NCBI GenBank assembly: GCA_963682055.1
Contig: OY821743.1
Span: 32,288,702-32,352,701, forward strand
Direction: 5' to 3'
Source: Primula veris
Lineage: Eukaryota > Streptophyta > Magnoliopsida > Ericales > Primulaceae
Length of the DNA stretch: 64,000 nt
How positions within the stretch are numbered: the stretch's first letter is position 1; every line of letters starts with the position of its first letter. The translations under genes and the position numbers were made by a program. The notes beneath the pieces were generated by a model, which saw only the letters and a program-made list of their open reading frames with translations, had not been told where the DNA came from and made no database searches. Below are positions 33,004 to 45,100 of the stretch, in pieces.

Positions 33004-34506
33004 TTATTTGACATGCATTTCAGAATACAAATGAATAGGTCTTATTTTGTTTCCAAGTGCATGATAACCGTCAATCAGTTTCTCGTATATGTATGGAGTT
33101 GGTAATATTGATCGGTCTTTCATAACCTTTAGGTACTTTTCGGCTTCGGCTAACTTTCCACATGCAGAGAAATAACTAATCAAAGATTCGAACACCAAAG
33201 TGGTAGACCGAATTGATTTGTACTCCATTTCGTATAACAACTTCAAAGCTTCTTGGATCTTCCCTTCTTTAGCATACCCGTCGATTAGCAAAGCATACGT
33301 AACTTCATCTGGTTTAAAGCCCTTATTTAACAAACTCGTTAACATTTCGTCTGCCTCTTTCGTACTCTTGTTATTACATAGCTTAGCTGACATTTTATTA
33401 AAAGCCAAACAACTAGGTAGAAACCCCATTTCCATCATTTCCTTACAAAACTTCATACTTTCTTCCAATTTTCCTACCTTAGAGCAACCCAGAATAAGAT
33501 GATCGTAGGTCTCGCCATACGGCTTCAAACCCATGTCACCCATTTCTTGCATCAACCTCGTTGCTTCTTCAACCCTTCCCTCTTCACAATAAGCTCCAAC
33601 AAACAACGTACATACAAACGAATTAGCTTGAAACCCTCTATTAAGCATCTCCTCATACACCTCATGTGCAGACTCTAAACTCCCAGACTTGACCCTCGAA
33701 TAAACAACAAAAGAATATGATATAGCATCCAAAATCATCCCTTTTTGCAACATCCTCCTCATCAAGACCATCCCTTCGTCAATTCTCCCCTCTTCCAAAA
33801 CCCTAAAAACCGTTTCCGCATTAACTATCATTGAAGGGGAGCTTTTCTTTCCACTAATTCTATCTAGCATATCAACGCATTCTTGCAATTTCCCTTCCTT
33901 ACACAACGCATGAATCATAATCTGAACCGTTATATCGTGAGGGTAAGTCCTGTTTCGTACCATATGCTCATAAATTTTCCAAACAAGCGTCGTTTCATCA
34001 GACCTTTGAACCACATGTAACAGTGTGTTATAAGTAACGATACTCAAAGTGAACCCTTTTTCGCTTAAATACTCGCAAACATCAAACCCTGAACCAAACA
34101 TCCTCAGTTTAGCATAACTCTGAACCAATAGATCAAAAACCAGCGGAACAGAATCCGCCCCTTCATAGCTGCTAATAAGAGAATCAACAAACATAAACTT
34201 ATTACACGAAAGGGTTTTTGTTAACGCCGAATGAAGCAAAGCCCGAGCATCTTTTATAAGTTTTCCTTTCACCGAAATGTGAATGGCGATTGCGTAACTT
34301 GGTATCGGATGGTGGGTCTGGTTATGACGAGCCGACCAGTGAAAAAACCCGAGGGCTCGTTTGGCGTCAGATGGTTGTTTAAGGGTTAAAAGTACTTGTT
34401 CGACTACTAAATCGGTTAACTTGGTGGACCTGAATTTATGAGATAGAGAGTCCCAACTGAGGCCTTGTTTCAGTGAGTTCGAAATGGCGATCACTGTTTG
34501 CTTCAT
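33004..34506 (-). CDS. P-type pentatricopeptide repeat protein, 500 aa, intronless
   Basis: PPR proteins bind organellar RNA base by base and steer its splicing, stability or editing. One uninterrupted frame runs from ATG 34506 to TAA 33004. The N-terminus (MKQTVIAISNSLKQGLSWDSL) is basic and lacks acidic residues, as in a mitochondrial presequence. From about residue 150 to the end there are roughly ten 35-residue repeats, for example VTYNTLLHVVQRSDETTLVW, LMQEMGDMGLKPYGETYDHL, GFKPDEVTYALLIDGYAKEG. No E, DYW or SMR domain follows, so it is the P class. From memory it resembles At1g66345 (mitochondrial). A Harbinger-type MITE starts 122 bp upstream of the ATG and a helicase fragment lies 80 bp downstream. 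Function beyond RNA binding cannot be read. Confidence 0.92.
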   Translation of the reverse strand: MKQTVIAISNSLKQGLSWDSLSHKFRSTKLTDLVVEQVLLTLKQPSDAKRALGFFHWSARHNQTHHPIPSYAIAIHISVKGKLIKDARALLHSALTKTLSCNKFMFVDSLISSYEGADSVPLVFDLLVQSYAKLRMFGSGFDVCEYLSEKGFTLSIVTYNTLLHVVQRSDETTLVWKIYEHMVRNRTYPHDITVQIMIHALCKEGKLQECVDMLDRISGKKSSPSMIVNAETVFRVLEEGRIDEGMVLMRRMLQKGMILDAISYSFVVYSRVKSGSLESAHEVYEEMLNRGFQANSFVCTLFVGAYCEEGRVEEATRLMQEMGDMGLKPYGETYDHLILGCSKVGKLEESMKFCKEMMEMGFLPSCLAFNKMSAKLCNNKSTKEADEMLTSLLNKGFKPDEVTYALLIDGYAKEGKIQEALKLLYEMEYKSIRSTTLVFESLISYFSACGKLAEAEKYLKVMKDRSILPTPYIYEKLIDGYHALGNKIRPIHLYSEMHVK

Positions 34507-34628
34507 ATATCGGCTCTTTTATTTGCCTATGACTAATCAGATGCCTAGTTTTCCCAGTATTATCAAGGCCTCAATTTTCTTCCATCCGTTCACTATTTTC
34601 CTGAGTATGAGTTCTTGCGACTCGGTTA

Positions 34629-35126
34629 GAGCTTGTTTGATTGCAGCTTCCAGAAAATATAAGCTGGATTGTTTTCCTATGTTGAAAATGTAATTTGTTA
34701 ATATAGCTCAAAAGTTTCTAGCTAAGAAAAGCTATGGATGTTTGGTAAGTTTTTTTAGATTTTGGGTCATAAAAGTTAAAAAAAGTTCAAGCAGCTTGGA
34801 GTTGAGGATTTATTTAGCCCTTTTCACATGAGAATTACCAGAAGTAGAAATTTTCCAATTAAATCATTTTCTATATTTACAAGTCAATTATAAGTTAAAA
34901 TAAGTAAAAAAATGACTTACCAACAAAAATAAATCATAAGTCACTTATAAGTAAAAACGCTAAGGTAGTGCCAGACAGTAAGTACATTGCAGCTTATTTT
35001 AAGCAATTTTTTTCTCATTGCTTTTCATAAGCCGTTTTTTGACCAAAAATGCCGATGCCAAATGCGCCCTTAAAGCAAAATTTAAAAAGCAAAACTTTAG
35101 CGGAAAAGTTGCAACCAAACAAGGTC
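34629..35126. mobile_element. Harbinger/PIF-type MITE, 498 bp, TTA TSD, in the PPR promoter region
   Basis: The left end GAGCTTGTTTGATTGCAGCT and the right end read inward, GACCTTGTTTGGTTGCAACT, are inverted copies. Flanks are TTA at 34626-34628 and TTA at 35127-35129. TIRs of the GGCCTTGTTTG style with a TWA duplication mark Harbinger elements. It begins 122 bp before the PPR start codon, so it probably lies in the promoter or 5' UTR. Confidence 0.8.
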
Positions 35127-36580
35127 TTAATCTGCTTTAAATACGCAGAAATTAAGGGCAATAATTAAAACCAAGTGAGGAAGAAAGTTACAAACTTGGA
35201 AAAAGTGAAAAAAAAAGACTTTTTTTCCCTTCTAAAGAAGCAAAGTTTGCAAGTATCTTATGAATTAAACAAAACAAGATAAACCCTGATTTAAATACGA
35301 CTAAATCATTTTTTCCACATATTAAGATGGATAAAAATGAATTAAAATCAACAAATGTGAGACTAAAACCAAGTAAAACAGCTGAGAAACCAAATAAGCA
35401 ATCAAAAACTAAACAACAAAATTTAAAAACTAAAAAATATATTACGTAACGAAGTTTCCATGAACCAAATAACATAAAATCCGAAATTAGGAAAAAATTA
35501 CCTGAAGCGAGAGAGAAAGAGAGAGAGAGAAAAAACTGAATATGTGTGTTTTTATTTTTTAAGCGTATTTGATGATTAATAAATTATTTAACTTTTAATT
35601 ATTTCTTTAGTTACATCCCCATTGAATTTGATATAATGGTTTTATTTTTTTCATTCTTATCTTGCTTTTGGATCTAATCCAATTGTTTTCGCCGGTTTAA
35701 TGATTGACCAATTTACATTTTAAGAATAGCAAAAAATGTATAATGTACAAATCCGAAAAATCTAAAGTTCAGTATAGTATACTGATTAAAAAAATTGATA
35801 TTATAATACTAGATCGAAAAGTCATGATAGTTGAATATATTAATTATTAAATATAAAATTTTCTCTTTATAAACCTAACCATGAAGAGTCGGTTAGTCAA
35901 GTAAAAGAATTTGTGGATAGGTAGGTTGTGATATCGTCATGCGGGGAGACAAATAAATGATTTTTCTAGTGGGTTAATATTCTGGTTTCGTCTTTGTTGA
36001 TGGCCGTTTACAGGTCGCAACACATAAAAGTTTTAGGGAAAGAACGATTTTGGTTAGTCTGTTCCGTTGTTTAGGTCTATATAACCACCCAATATGTTGA
36101 CATTAAATACTATATATACTCCATCTTTCTCATTATAATTATAGATTAATTTGAAGACTATACTTCTGTTTGTTTTATTTTGTCGGTTTTGGCAAGCCCA
36201 AATTAATTTCAAGACTTTATATGGTTATTTGTTTCAATTTTTTTGTGCGTCCAAGTATTTAGTGTTATTGGTCTTCGTATGCAGAGGTGAGTTTTACCTC
36301 TGTTTTGAGTTCAGCTATGCCTACAAACTGCAACCTACTGTTAATGAAAACAGAATTTTTAAGCAAACCAATGATTTTACATTTAGGGGGGAACCTTAAT
36401 TTTTGTAACCGTGACTAGTAACCCTTTTAATTGATGTTCTCGAATGAACTCTAAACATGATTAGTTAAACACAAATTTCCCGTTTGTTGGGAAATTGATA
36501 CTCATCCTTCTGTTAAGGACATGACTGATGAGGAGTATAATAAAACGTCCTAGGCGAACCGGTGATGTTCGGTGAGAAAG
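35127..36580. other. Intergenic
   Basis: AT-rich. A GA microsatellite at about 35508-35532; otherwise no gene, RNA gene or bounded element recognised. Confidence 0.55.
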
Positions 36581-36589
36581 ACTTGTTCT

Positions 36590-36835
36590 CTGTAATTTGC
36601 AGCACGTAATGCAGCACTCTTCCTGAAAACTATATATCCCAATATGTTCCTTTTTTGCGGTATACATGGTTGCAATAGGCTTTGAATTTGAGACAGTTAT
36701 AATCTGTGAAAATATAATATTGATGATATACAGAGCGCCTTAAAGCAGAAGTGTGTTTTGTACCGTCGGATGTGTAGGGAAAGTTTGTTTCGTCGTTAAA
36801 TCAAAATAAGTTATATTTCCATCTTGCGCTTATAA
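36590..36835 (+). repeat. Diverged copy of the PGM 3' flank
   Basis: Shares ordered words with 11740-11935: ACTCTTCCTGAAAACTATA, then TATGTTCCTTTT, then TTGAATTT, then AATATTGATGATATACAG, then GTTTGTTTCG. It is in the same orientation as the PGM gene, 25 kb away, with no coding part. Confidence 0.7.
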
Positions 36836-39107
36836 ATTTTTAATAACTGCTGTTTGAGGTGTTGGTCCCCTGTGAACCCTACACTCTAACGAACAATAAA
36901 AGAAATGCAGACCTTTTTACGGGATGGAAATATCCATGACGAGTTCACATTTGGTCATGTTTTGATCATATGTTAGTGTTGTACAAAAAAAATTATTGCC
37001 ACTCAGTTTCTTTGCTTTATCCTTGCAGTCCGACTCTTTTACTCTTGACAAAAACTCCAACTGCGGCAAACGAACTAACTGAACATTTTTTTATAGACTC
37101 ATTTTATTATGTAGGAAATCATCCCCAATAGAAAAAAATATATATCCAAAACCTAGGATATTAACTAGACAAAAATGAAATTAGATAATCATGTACCGAA
37201 AAAAGTAAAATTCTAAGATCCAGATCTAGGTTACTAGTGATGAAGTCGACCATGATTGATGAGGTGGATAATGGAGTTTCGGATGTAATTTGGACAACTG
37301 GAAAGGGTTGGAGATGAGAATTATTAGATAGAAACGTCACATACATAATCTAGACATATGCCAGTTATTTATTTGGCAATACTAACATGACAATGTTAAC
37401 AAATGTGAACCCAACAATTAATCAATAGATAGTAATACCAATCTCGAGAGCAACACATTATAGTCCACTAAGATTTGATTAAACTGAACTTGTAACATAA
37501 TATAATCAATCTGTAGCTGGAGTTTCCAAACAGTAATACTATAAAATAAAATCAAGCTAGCAGTGCCGATGCCAATGGTTCAACAAAGGAATTAGTTTAA
37601 TAATCGGAGCTAGTCTACACAGGTAGCGATACCCTGATACCAATTAAATATGCAATCTAATCTTCAACAAAATAAACAAAACCTAATTACACAAGTCTGT
37701 GGTATAATCATGCGGAAAGTCAAGTTTTAGTATAACATTAGGAAGTAGCTATTTTGGTAACAGCTTTGATACACTAAAAGCGGTGCTGGTTAAACTGTAA
37801 TAATTATATCGCCATGACCAACAATCTCAAGGAAGCTGGCAAACACGAAATATGAACACCCGATCAACTAAATAATTCTTACCCCCCACAGTATGACCCA
37901 TATCAGCTTCTTCGCAACATAATCCAAAACTGCATCCTTAACAGATGAAACGGGCTTTAATTTTTCAATTATTATTATGCTTTTAAAAGCTCTGGTATTA
38001 CCAAGGACTACCAGACTTCAAGAGATAGCAAGGTATTAACGGATACGATTCGCAAGACATTCAACTTTAGTAGTCTAACTCAGACACTTGCATCTAAAGT
38101 ATAGCAACCAAATAGAAAAACTAGCAATGTAAAAGGTTGAAGATTTATAAGAAATTTCTTAGCAAGAAGAAATAAGCATCATCCTTGCACAAAAGTAAAA
38201 GCGAGTTTCATAAAAGAAATGATCCATTCCAAATAAAACTATGTACATAAAAGCTAAACTACACTTTTATCGCCCTTCAATAAGAAATTGCTGTTAATAA
38301 ATGGACATATCATAGTAGTATTAGCCTGTTTTTAAGTAAAAAGGGGCAGAGAATAAGTTCATTCCTACACCTTTGTATTACCCCCAAATAGAAAACTGTA
38401 AATTATAATTCCTTTTCAGTATGAACCCTAACTAGAGACCTAGAGGAGAGCAGCTCTATGTTCAGATAACAAATGATGAGAAAATGGGGAAAAATATTAT
38501 ACTACCCTTGGATGGGAAAATGTATTTTAACTTCTGCTTAATCAGCCAATGTTTCCAAATATTCTTAGCAACTTCCGTTACTTCCTTTTTTCACCGTCAC
38601 AGTTTGAAAATAACCACAGCTAACCTTCATTTCACCACTCTCGTCCAAACGAAGGCTCATAAACCAGCTTTTTAGTTCAATATCTTCAATCAAACCCACC
38701 CATAGTCTTAATCCTCTCTCCATCTGTTCCATAACTTATCCACTTCCATTTAAATACTACTCGTATATATATAATAAACGAAACATTTCTTTTGGGATGG
38801 GCGTAATAAGATCCTGTTTATCCGATGAGCTGGCCGCACAGCGCTGGGTGTGTGTTGCTCAGGTCATGTCAAAATAATATTTAGTGAAAGAATGTTTGTT
38901 GTCTCTATCCCCAAAGTCGATTTGTCACCTAAGCACACCGCATACTTCTTGTTCGGACCATCACCGTAGGAACAGATATGTTTTAATGGCGTCAAACATC
39001 AATGATACAAGTCTCTGTCCCTCTCTAACCTGCACCCTTGCCGTGTTTTACTTCTTTTGAATTCCCATATTGTGAAATATCACGCCTTTATCAACTGACA
39101 ATAAAAA
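36836..39107. other. Intergenic downstream of the helicase gene
   Basis: No gene seen. At about 37630-37645 GATACCCTGATACCA resembles a minus-strand tRNA-Met primer-binding site, but no LTR is apparent. The right end (about 38800-39107) is presumably the helicase 3' UTR. Confidence 0.5.
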
Positions 39108-42100
39108 TCATTTAAAAGGAGTATCCAACAGCGGCTTTGAGTTTCGATAATTTCCATTTCTGGAAACTAATGATGCGTTAATCTTTTCATCATCTTCAGA
39201 CGGTGTTCCGGACCTGGACTCTATATGCCTATTATCAAATGACCTGTGTCTTCCCCCAGATCTTTGCCCCCTAAAACTACCACCAGGGTACACTTTAACA
39301 GGAATGTTTGTAAATGCAGGTGCTTTTGGAGTTAAAAAATCTTTCGGGAGAGACTCCATGTCCGCATAACAATTCCTTTCTTTAGCATCTGCTATTAACG
39401 CTGCCCAATCATCGGATTTCAGCAAAGAACTGGCGTTCCCCATAACCTATTAAAGAATCAAAGATTACCCGGTATAAATTCACTTCACAAAAACCAATAA
39501 CAAAATCAATTTGAAGCATTAAGAAAAAAAACTTCAATGTGAGGATTTTTATTATTCAGAATAGTAAGCCTAATGTTTATTTGCTCAATTAAATACAAAA
39601 AATGATATTTTAGCACATATGGGATATGTTGGTGTACAAAAGTGATAACTGACCAGTTTGGTTGGTATACAGAAATGATATTACCAAACATTATTGTACA
39701 AAAGTAATTATATCATAATGAAATATGTTGTTATTAAGACTGAGGTACCTTGGTTAATCTATTTAAGTTAGTTTGGTGTATAAAGCACGCCAAGTTAGTT
39801 TGGAGAATAAAATTTTTGTGATATACAAAAAGTAAAAACACGTTTCATATGTAATAAACCCAACTATCAAAAAATGTGATTTTGTAAAGAAAGGAGTTCA
39901 TACCCAAAGAGCTCTTCTTGCTCGTGTGAGAGCAACATTCATTCGCCGGATATCTGATACAAATCCCACCCCATGGTTGGAAGCTCGGACACAAGACATT
40001 ATGATAACGTCACGTTCTTGGCCTTGAAAAGCATCCACGGTATTTATATATATTTCTTTTCCCTCATCCGTCTTTAATATCTCCTCAAACTCACGTTGAA
40101 GGCATTTAAGTTGTAGCTTATAAGGAGTTATAATTCCTACCGTGACTTTCCCAGCACCCAAAGATTTCAAACTTTTCTGTAAATGCTCATACAAACGAAG
40201 ACAAAACTGTGCCTCGTGTATGTTCTGATAAGACACAGAACCTCCTCGCTGTGACTCCCTACCATGTGAAATGTCGAAAAAAACATAAGGTCGTAATAGA
40301 GGGTCATTATAATAAACCTCATCGGGAGAGTTAGTGACACTTTCACTGTCCGTCAAACGACCCTGGTAAAAATACCTAGAAGGAAAATCCCTTATTTTGG
40401 GATGCATCCTATACTGAACAGATAACAACATAGTAGGACACCCAGCTTGTTGAAACCTCTCGAACAGGCTTCTACTGTATAACAACGTACCTAAAGAAAA
40501 TAAAAATTAAAGTAATGAATAATAAATAAATGAAAAAAAGGTAAATTTTAACTTCTCTGAACCAGCCAAATGCTTTTAACAATAGCACATTAACCTAACA
40601 TTCACAAGTTTAAACATCACCTATCAAAATTCACAATTTAGATACCAAATTAAACAAAACTGAACAATTAGTACACCAAACTACCTTAGAAACTACAAGT
40701 GCTTAGAAGTTAAAGATTTTAACGACGGTGTACTAGCTTTTAGATTTTGCGTATGTGGTTGCTCAATGCATCAGCGTAATTAACCGATTAGTACATGACA
40801 AGTTTTTTTGAGTTTAAATTTCAACATTGCTGCACAAATTATTTCATTTTGTCTAGATTGGTGTATGAATTGTGAATTTCAGTACTATGATGTACTCATT
40901 GTTACTAATAGGTTGGTGTAAAAAATTGACACTTCCCCCCACCCCCACCCAAAGAAAGTGTAAGTATAACAAGGTACCAGCTGCTTTGCTAATAACAGTG
41001 GCGGGGAGCTGCTGAGGGTCGCCAACAAGGACGCAACGAGCCGCACCTAGAGAGAGAGGAGGGAGAATCCCGACCTCACTAGCCTGCGCAGCCTCATCAA
41101 TCACAACCATATCAAACCCATGAGTAAGTCTCGAGAACAACCTTCTCCCACTACTCGAGACAGTGGTGAACACAATCTCGGCCTCGTTGGCAAAACTAGC
41201 TTCCAAATCCGCACGAGCCTCTTCTAGATTGAAGTTCCCACCTGAACGAAACTTCTGTTCTAAGATACAAAGACGGGACATTTCGACCAAAACCTTGTCT
41301 CGGTTTTCGACAACTGCGGCAAGGTTTTGGAGTAAAGTGTCACGGTTTTGGTCTCGAGCCACAAGGATGTCCGGGTCAACGCCGACAGAGCCTTGGGATC
41401 GACAAGCGGCGGCGGCAATATTAAGTTCTCTCTGTAGAAACCCCATTTGTTGAGAGAGATGGGCTTCATGGCCTCTTAACTGTTGCATCCAACCATAAAC
41501 CTACAGAAAGTCGAAGATTAGTACACCAGCATGGTCGAACAAATAGCATATAAGAAGTGCTAAAAAGTTGCAAGTTTCCGACTTTGTAATTTTCTTTTTC
41601 AGACACCAATGTGATTGAACAAAAAGTAACTAATCAGTGCTTCGGAGTTGAAATTTTAATATTGGCAAATTAGCTGTTCGAGTTTGTGTAGAATGGTGTG
41701 AGGTGTATAAATTCTAAATTTTAATAGTATGATGCTATATGCTGCCTGTTAAAAGCTTGTAGGTAGGTAGGTGTACCAAGGTGATATTTTCCCTAATTTA
41801 TCCCCCATTAAAGCAGCCCATTAGAAACCAACCAATGCACTCTCATAGTGGATCATTATCTTCTGACACACTTGCTAGTACCTTGTAAGAATTTTGAGAA
41901 AACTAGATTATCTTCGGTCACCAGGTAATTCATGTGTTAAAAGCTTGTTTGCTCGAATTTTATAGCTCATATTTTTTCCTCTTTTCCTCAAATACTAAAC
42001 TGCACTTGGCTGACTAGCTCTTCTGGTTCCGGGCCTGAACTAGAAGTTACAACCAAACCAAGCCCTCTTATATGCTCAAAAGTGAATTTAAGAGTGCTAA

Positions 42101-45100
42101 AAAGTTCAAGCTTATTTATATCTACGGCCTTGTCTGATTGCAGTTTATATACTCCGTTTTTTTGCGTAAAAGTTTGGACTGCACTTTTTTCATCTTTTGA
42201 AATCTTCTATAACTAGTGGTCAAAAGTTTATTTCCACGTGTTTAAAGGCCTTGTTCTGGCTGCAGCTTATAAGCTCAATTTTTTGCTTAAAAGCAATACT
42301 TGGTTGAATAAGCTATAGATGCAGCAAACATTAAAATGCAGCCTTTACTCTAAAGCTAATTTACTCGGTTCCTAGCTTATTTTCGAAATAGCTGCAGTTA
42401 GGGGTGGGCACATGACGGATTGGGGCGGATTGACCTCAATCCTAATCCAACCCGTAAAAAAAATGTGGGGCGGATTGGGTTGGGTTTGGGTTGATTCTTA
42501 AATTTTTATTTTGGTCCTTTATTTTTCATAGTTTGCATACTCAACCTAAATTTTAAAATAAATTGAATCTTTCAAAGAGAAATACAAACTAAAACCAATC
42601 AAAATATGTTTATAACATTCACGAACAAGCAACAAAACTAAAATATAATAAGAGTGGGAGGTTAGTATCTTGAAATACACACAATGTATATATTGATATT
42701 TATATATTATATTACGGGTTGAAACGGATTGGGGCGGATTAACCCACGGTTTGGAAACACCAACTCTAACCCAACCCGTAAAATATATAACGGATTGGGG
42801 CGGGGCGGATTAATTTTTTTTTACACTCAACCCGCCCCAACCCGCCCCAATCCGCACGGGTTGGATTACGGGTTGGGTTTGCGGATTTTTTGCCCACTCC
42901 TAGCTGCAGTAAAGCGAGCCCCAGGTAAGACACATATGAACAACTCATTCGTCTTCGTTCTAGAGAAAACAATAATAATAACTCATTAGACTGGTGTACC
43001 TCATCTCGACTTTTAACCAAAAGTTGTTCTGTTCTGCGTTCAACAGAGACAGCCTGCGCGGCTCGTGTCTGCGTATCTACACCCACTCGCGCCACATCAG
43101 GCCTATAGACCTTCATCTCTCCATCAATAAACCCGCGGTCCAAAACCCTGGACAAAAGCTCATCGGTAGCAGCATTTGAAGGAGCACAAACCAGCATCCG
43201 AGGCTTAGGACAAAGCTTAGGTAGTGTCCGAAACAGATTTTGGTCCATGCTCTGGAGAACCTCATCGATTGAACCGGTGGCAACGTTGTCGTTTCTGGGC
43301 TCGCAATTTTGTTTGTAGCTGTCGGGGGCTAGCTTCTTAAGAAGGGCATTATAGTAATGCTGGTACTGGACAAGATGGATGACATTTAGCATTCCCCAAA
43401 CGGTGTGTGTTTTGCCTGTGCCAGGTGGGCCTTGTACTAGAGTAAAGGGCCATGGGTCTTGTCTTTTTGTTGTCCCATTCGTTGTTCCAGCAGCTGTGTG
43501 CATTGCAGCCCATTGAATTGCTCCTAACTGAGGCCCGTTAAAAGTACGGCGTAAATGTTCAGAGAAATTAGGTGTGAAACATTCAGGCATAGCAGGAGGT
43601 TGTTCTTGGTACTTCGGAAATTGATCTGGACTAGGCTCAAGAATTGCATTTTGCATCTGTTGAGAAACAAAGGAAAGATAGAATTATTTTCCTGACAGGA
43701 AATCACCCACAAAAATCATTTTTGGTGCAAACAAGGACACAGCTTGAGACACATAAGCTAGTTAATTTGCAGTTTTTTGTTTTTTAGTTTAAAGGTTAGA
43801 CTACATTTATTTGGCTAACCAGGTCAAAAATTTGGGTTTGATCGTCTTTTGGCCTGAAAAATAGAAGCTTTAAGGCGTCGATGACACTGGCTTTTCTCAG
43901 GCGCAAAAAGTCCAGATTATGTCCTTATAAGCCGCATTCAGACATGCCCCTGAAATGAATAGGAGACTTTTTACTCAGTTTTAGATTGCCCAGGCTTATT
44001 TGTTTGAAGCTGCAGCCAAAGAGACAATGTTCCAATAACATTATGATATTAATGTTTCCAATCATGTGCCTGTTTTCATATCGTTTTTCAAGTTACCCAC
44101 CGTAATTAGGCAATTTCTTATAAGATACAATTCAGTTGGTCAGGTTAAAACTGATCGAGTCCTGAAAGGACTAGAAAATTGTAAACTGGAGCGACCCAGT
44201 ATTTCACAATCTCAAAGCCGCCAGCATATTTGTTTAATATCTACATTCAAATACGCCTATGAGCAAGTTTCCTTGCAGCTGTTATGCTAATAGGCTGGAT
44301 TTTTTTAGGTAAAAAAAAAAATGAGCTAGTATAACACTTCTAACTTATTCAGGCCAAAAATATCAGACACATTCAGCTTCCGGTCAACCAAATCCAGTCC
44401 ATATCTAAAGCAAAAAAGATGACTTCATAAGCTGCGACCAAACAAGGCCATAGACTAGTGGGATATCAAGTGCCAACATAAGCATATTATTAAAAAAAAA
44501 AAAAAAAGGAATACATTTCTATTTCAAATTTCACAATAAATGAATATTTCAATCTCTAACCTGCAAATTGAGACGACGAAATGCATGTAACGCAATGTAT
44601 TCCCTTTGAATAGTTGCAAGGGTGCCAAGGAAAGTTAGGAACCATATACCTCTAGGCTGAAGTTTTCTTAAAATGTGTTCATCGTCGATGTTGCTGAAAT
44701 TAAGCCATTTGAAGAGTAAACATATAGAGTGGATAGAAACAAAAAAAATTACCATGAGTATAATGTAAGGCTATATGTAGAAATTGTAAACGAAATAAAA
44801 GTTTTACAGCAATGTAAGAATTTGATAAAACCACAAAGAAATAAAAAAATAAAACTAGTAGATACCTGTTAGAATCATCTCCAATATAAAAATGAAGTAT
44901 CACACCACGTGGATCACGTGCATCTATAGGCATATATCGCCTAACTGTACCAGCTACGCGTCCACTTAGCTCATCGTCTTCATCAGCACCAGAAGTGCTT
45001 GTCTTCTTCGGTCTCACTGATTAAGATTAAACCTATTAATTACTACTATTCTATAAACAAAAATCAAAGATACTCCAAAAGCAGGTTTCAAACTAAATAG

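Noticed and set aside
33200..33502. 100-codon plus-strand frame inside the PPR gene
   Set aside because: Shadow of the conserved minus-strand PPR coding sequence.
37630..37645. Minus-strand primer-binding site of an LTR element
   Set aside because: Only a partial match to the tRNA-Met complement, with no LTR end beside it and no retroelement domain in the surrounding 2 kb.
42729..42989. An 86-codon frame in helicase intron 6
   Set aside because: It lies mostly inside the hAT element and reads its GC-rich repeat words as Asn-Pro-Gly-Leu repeats.
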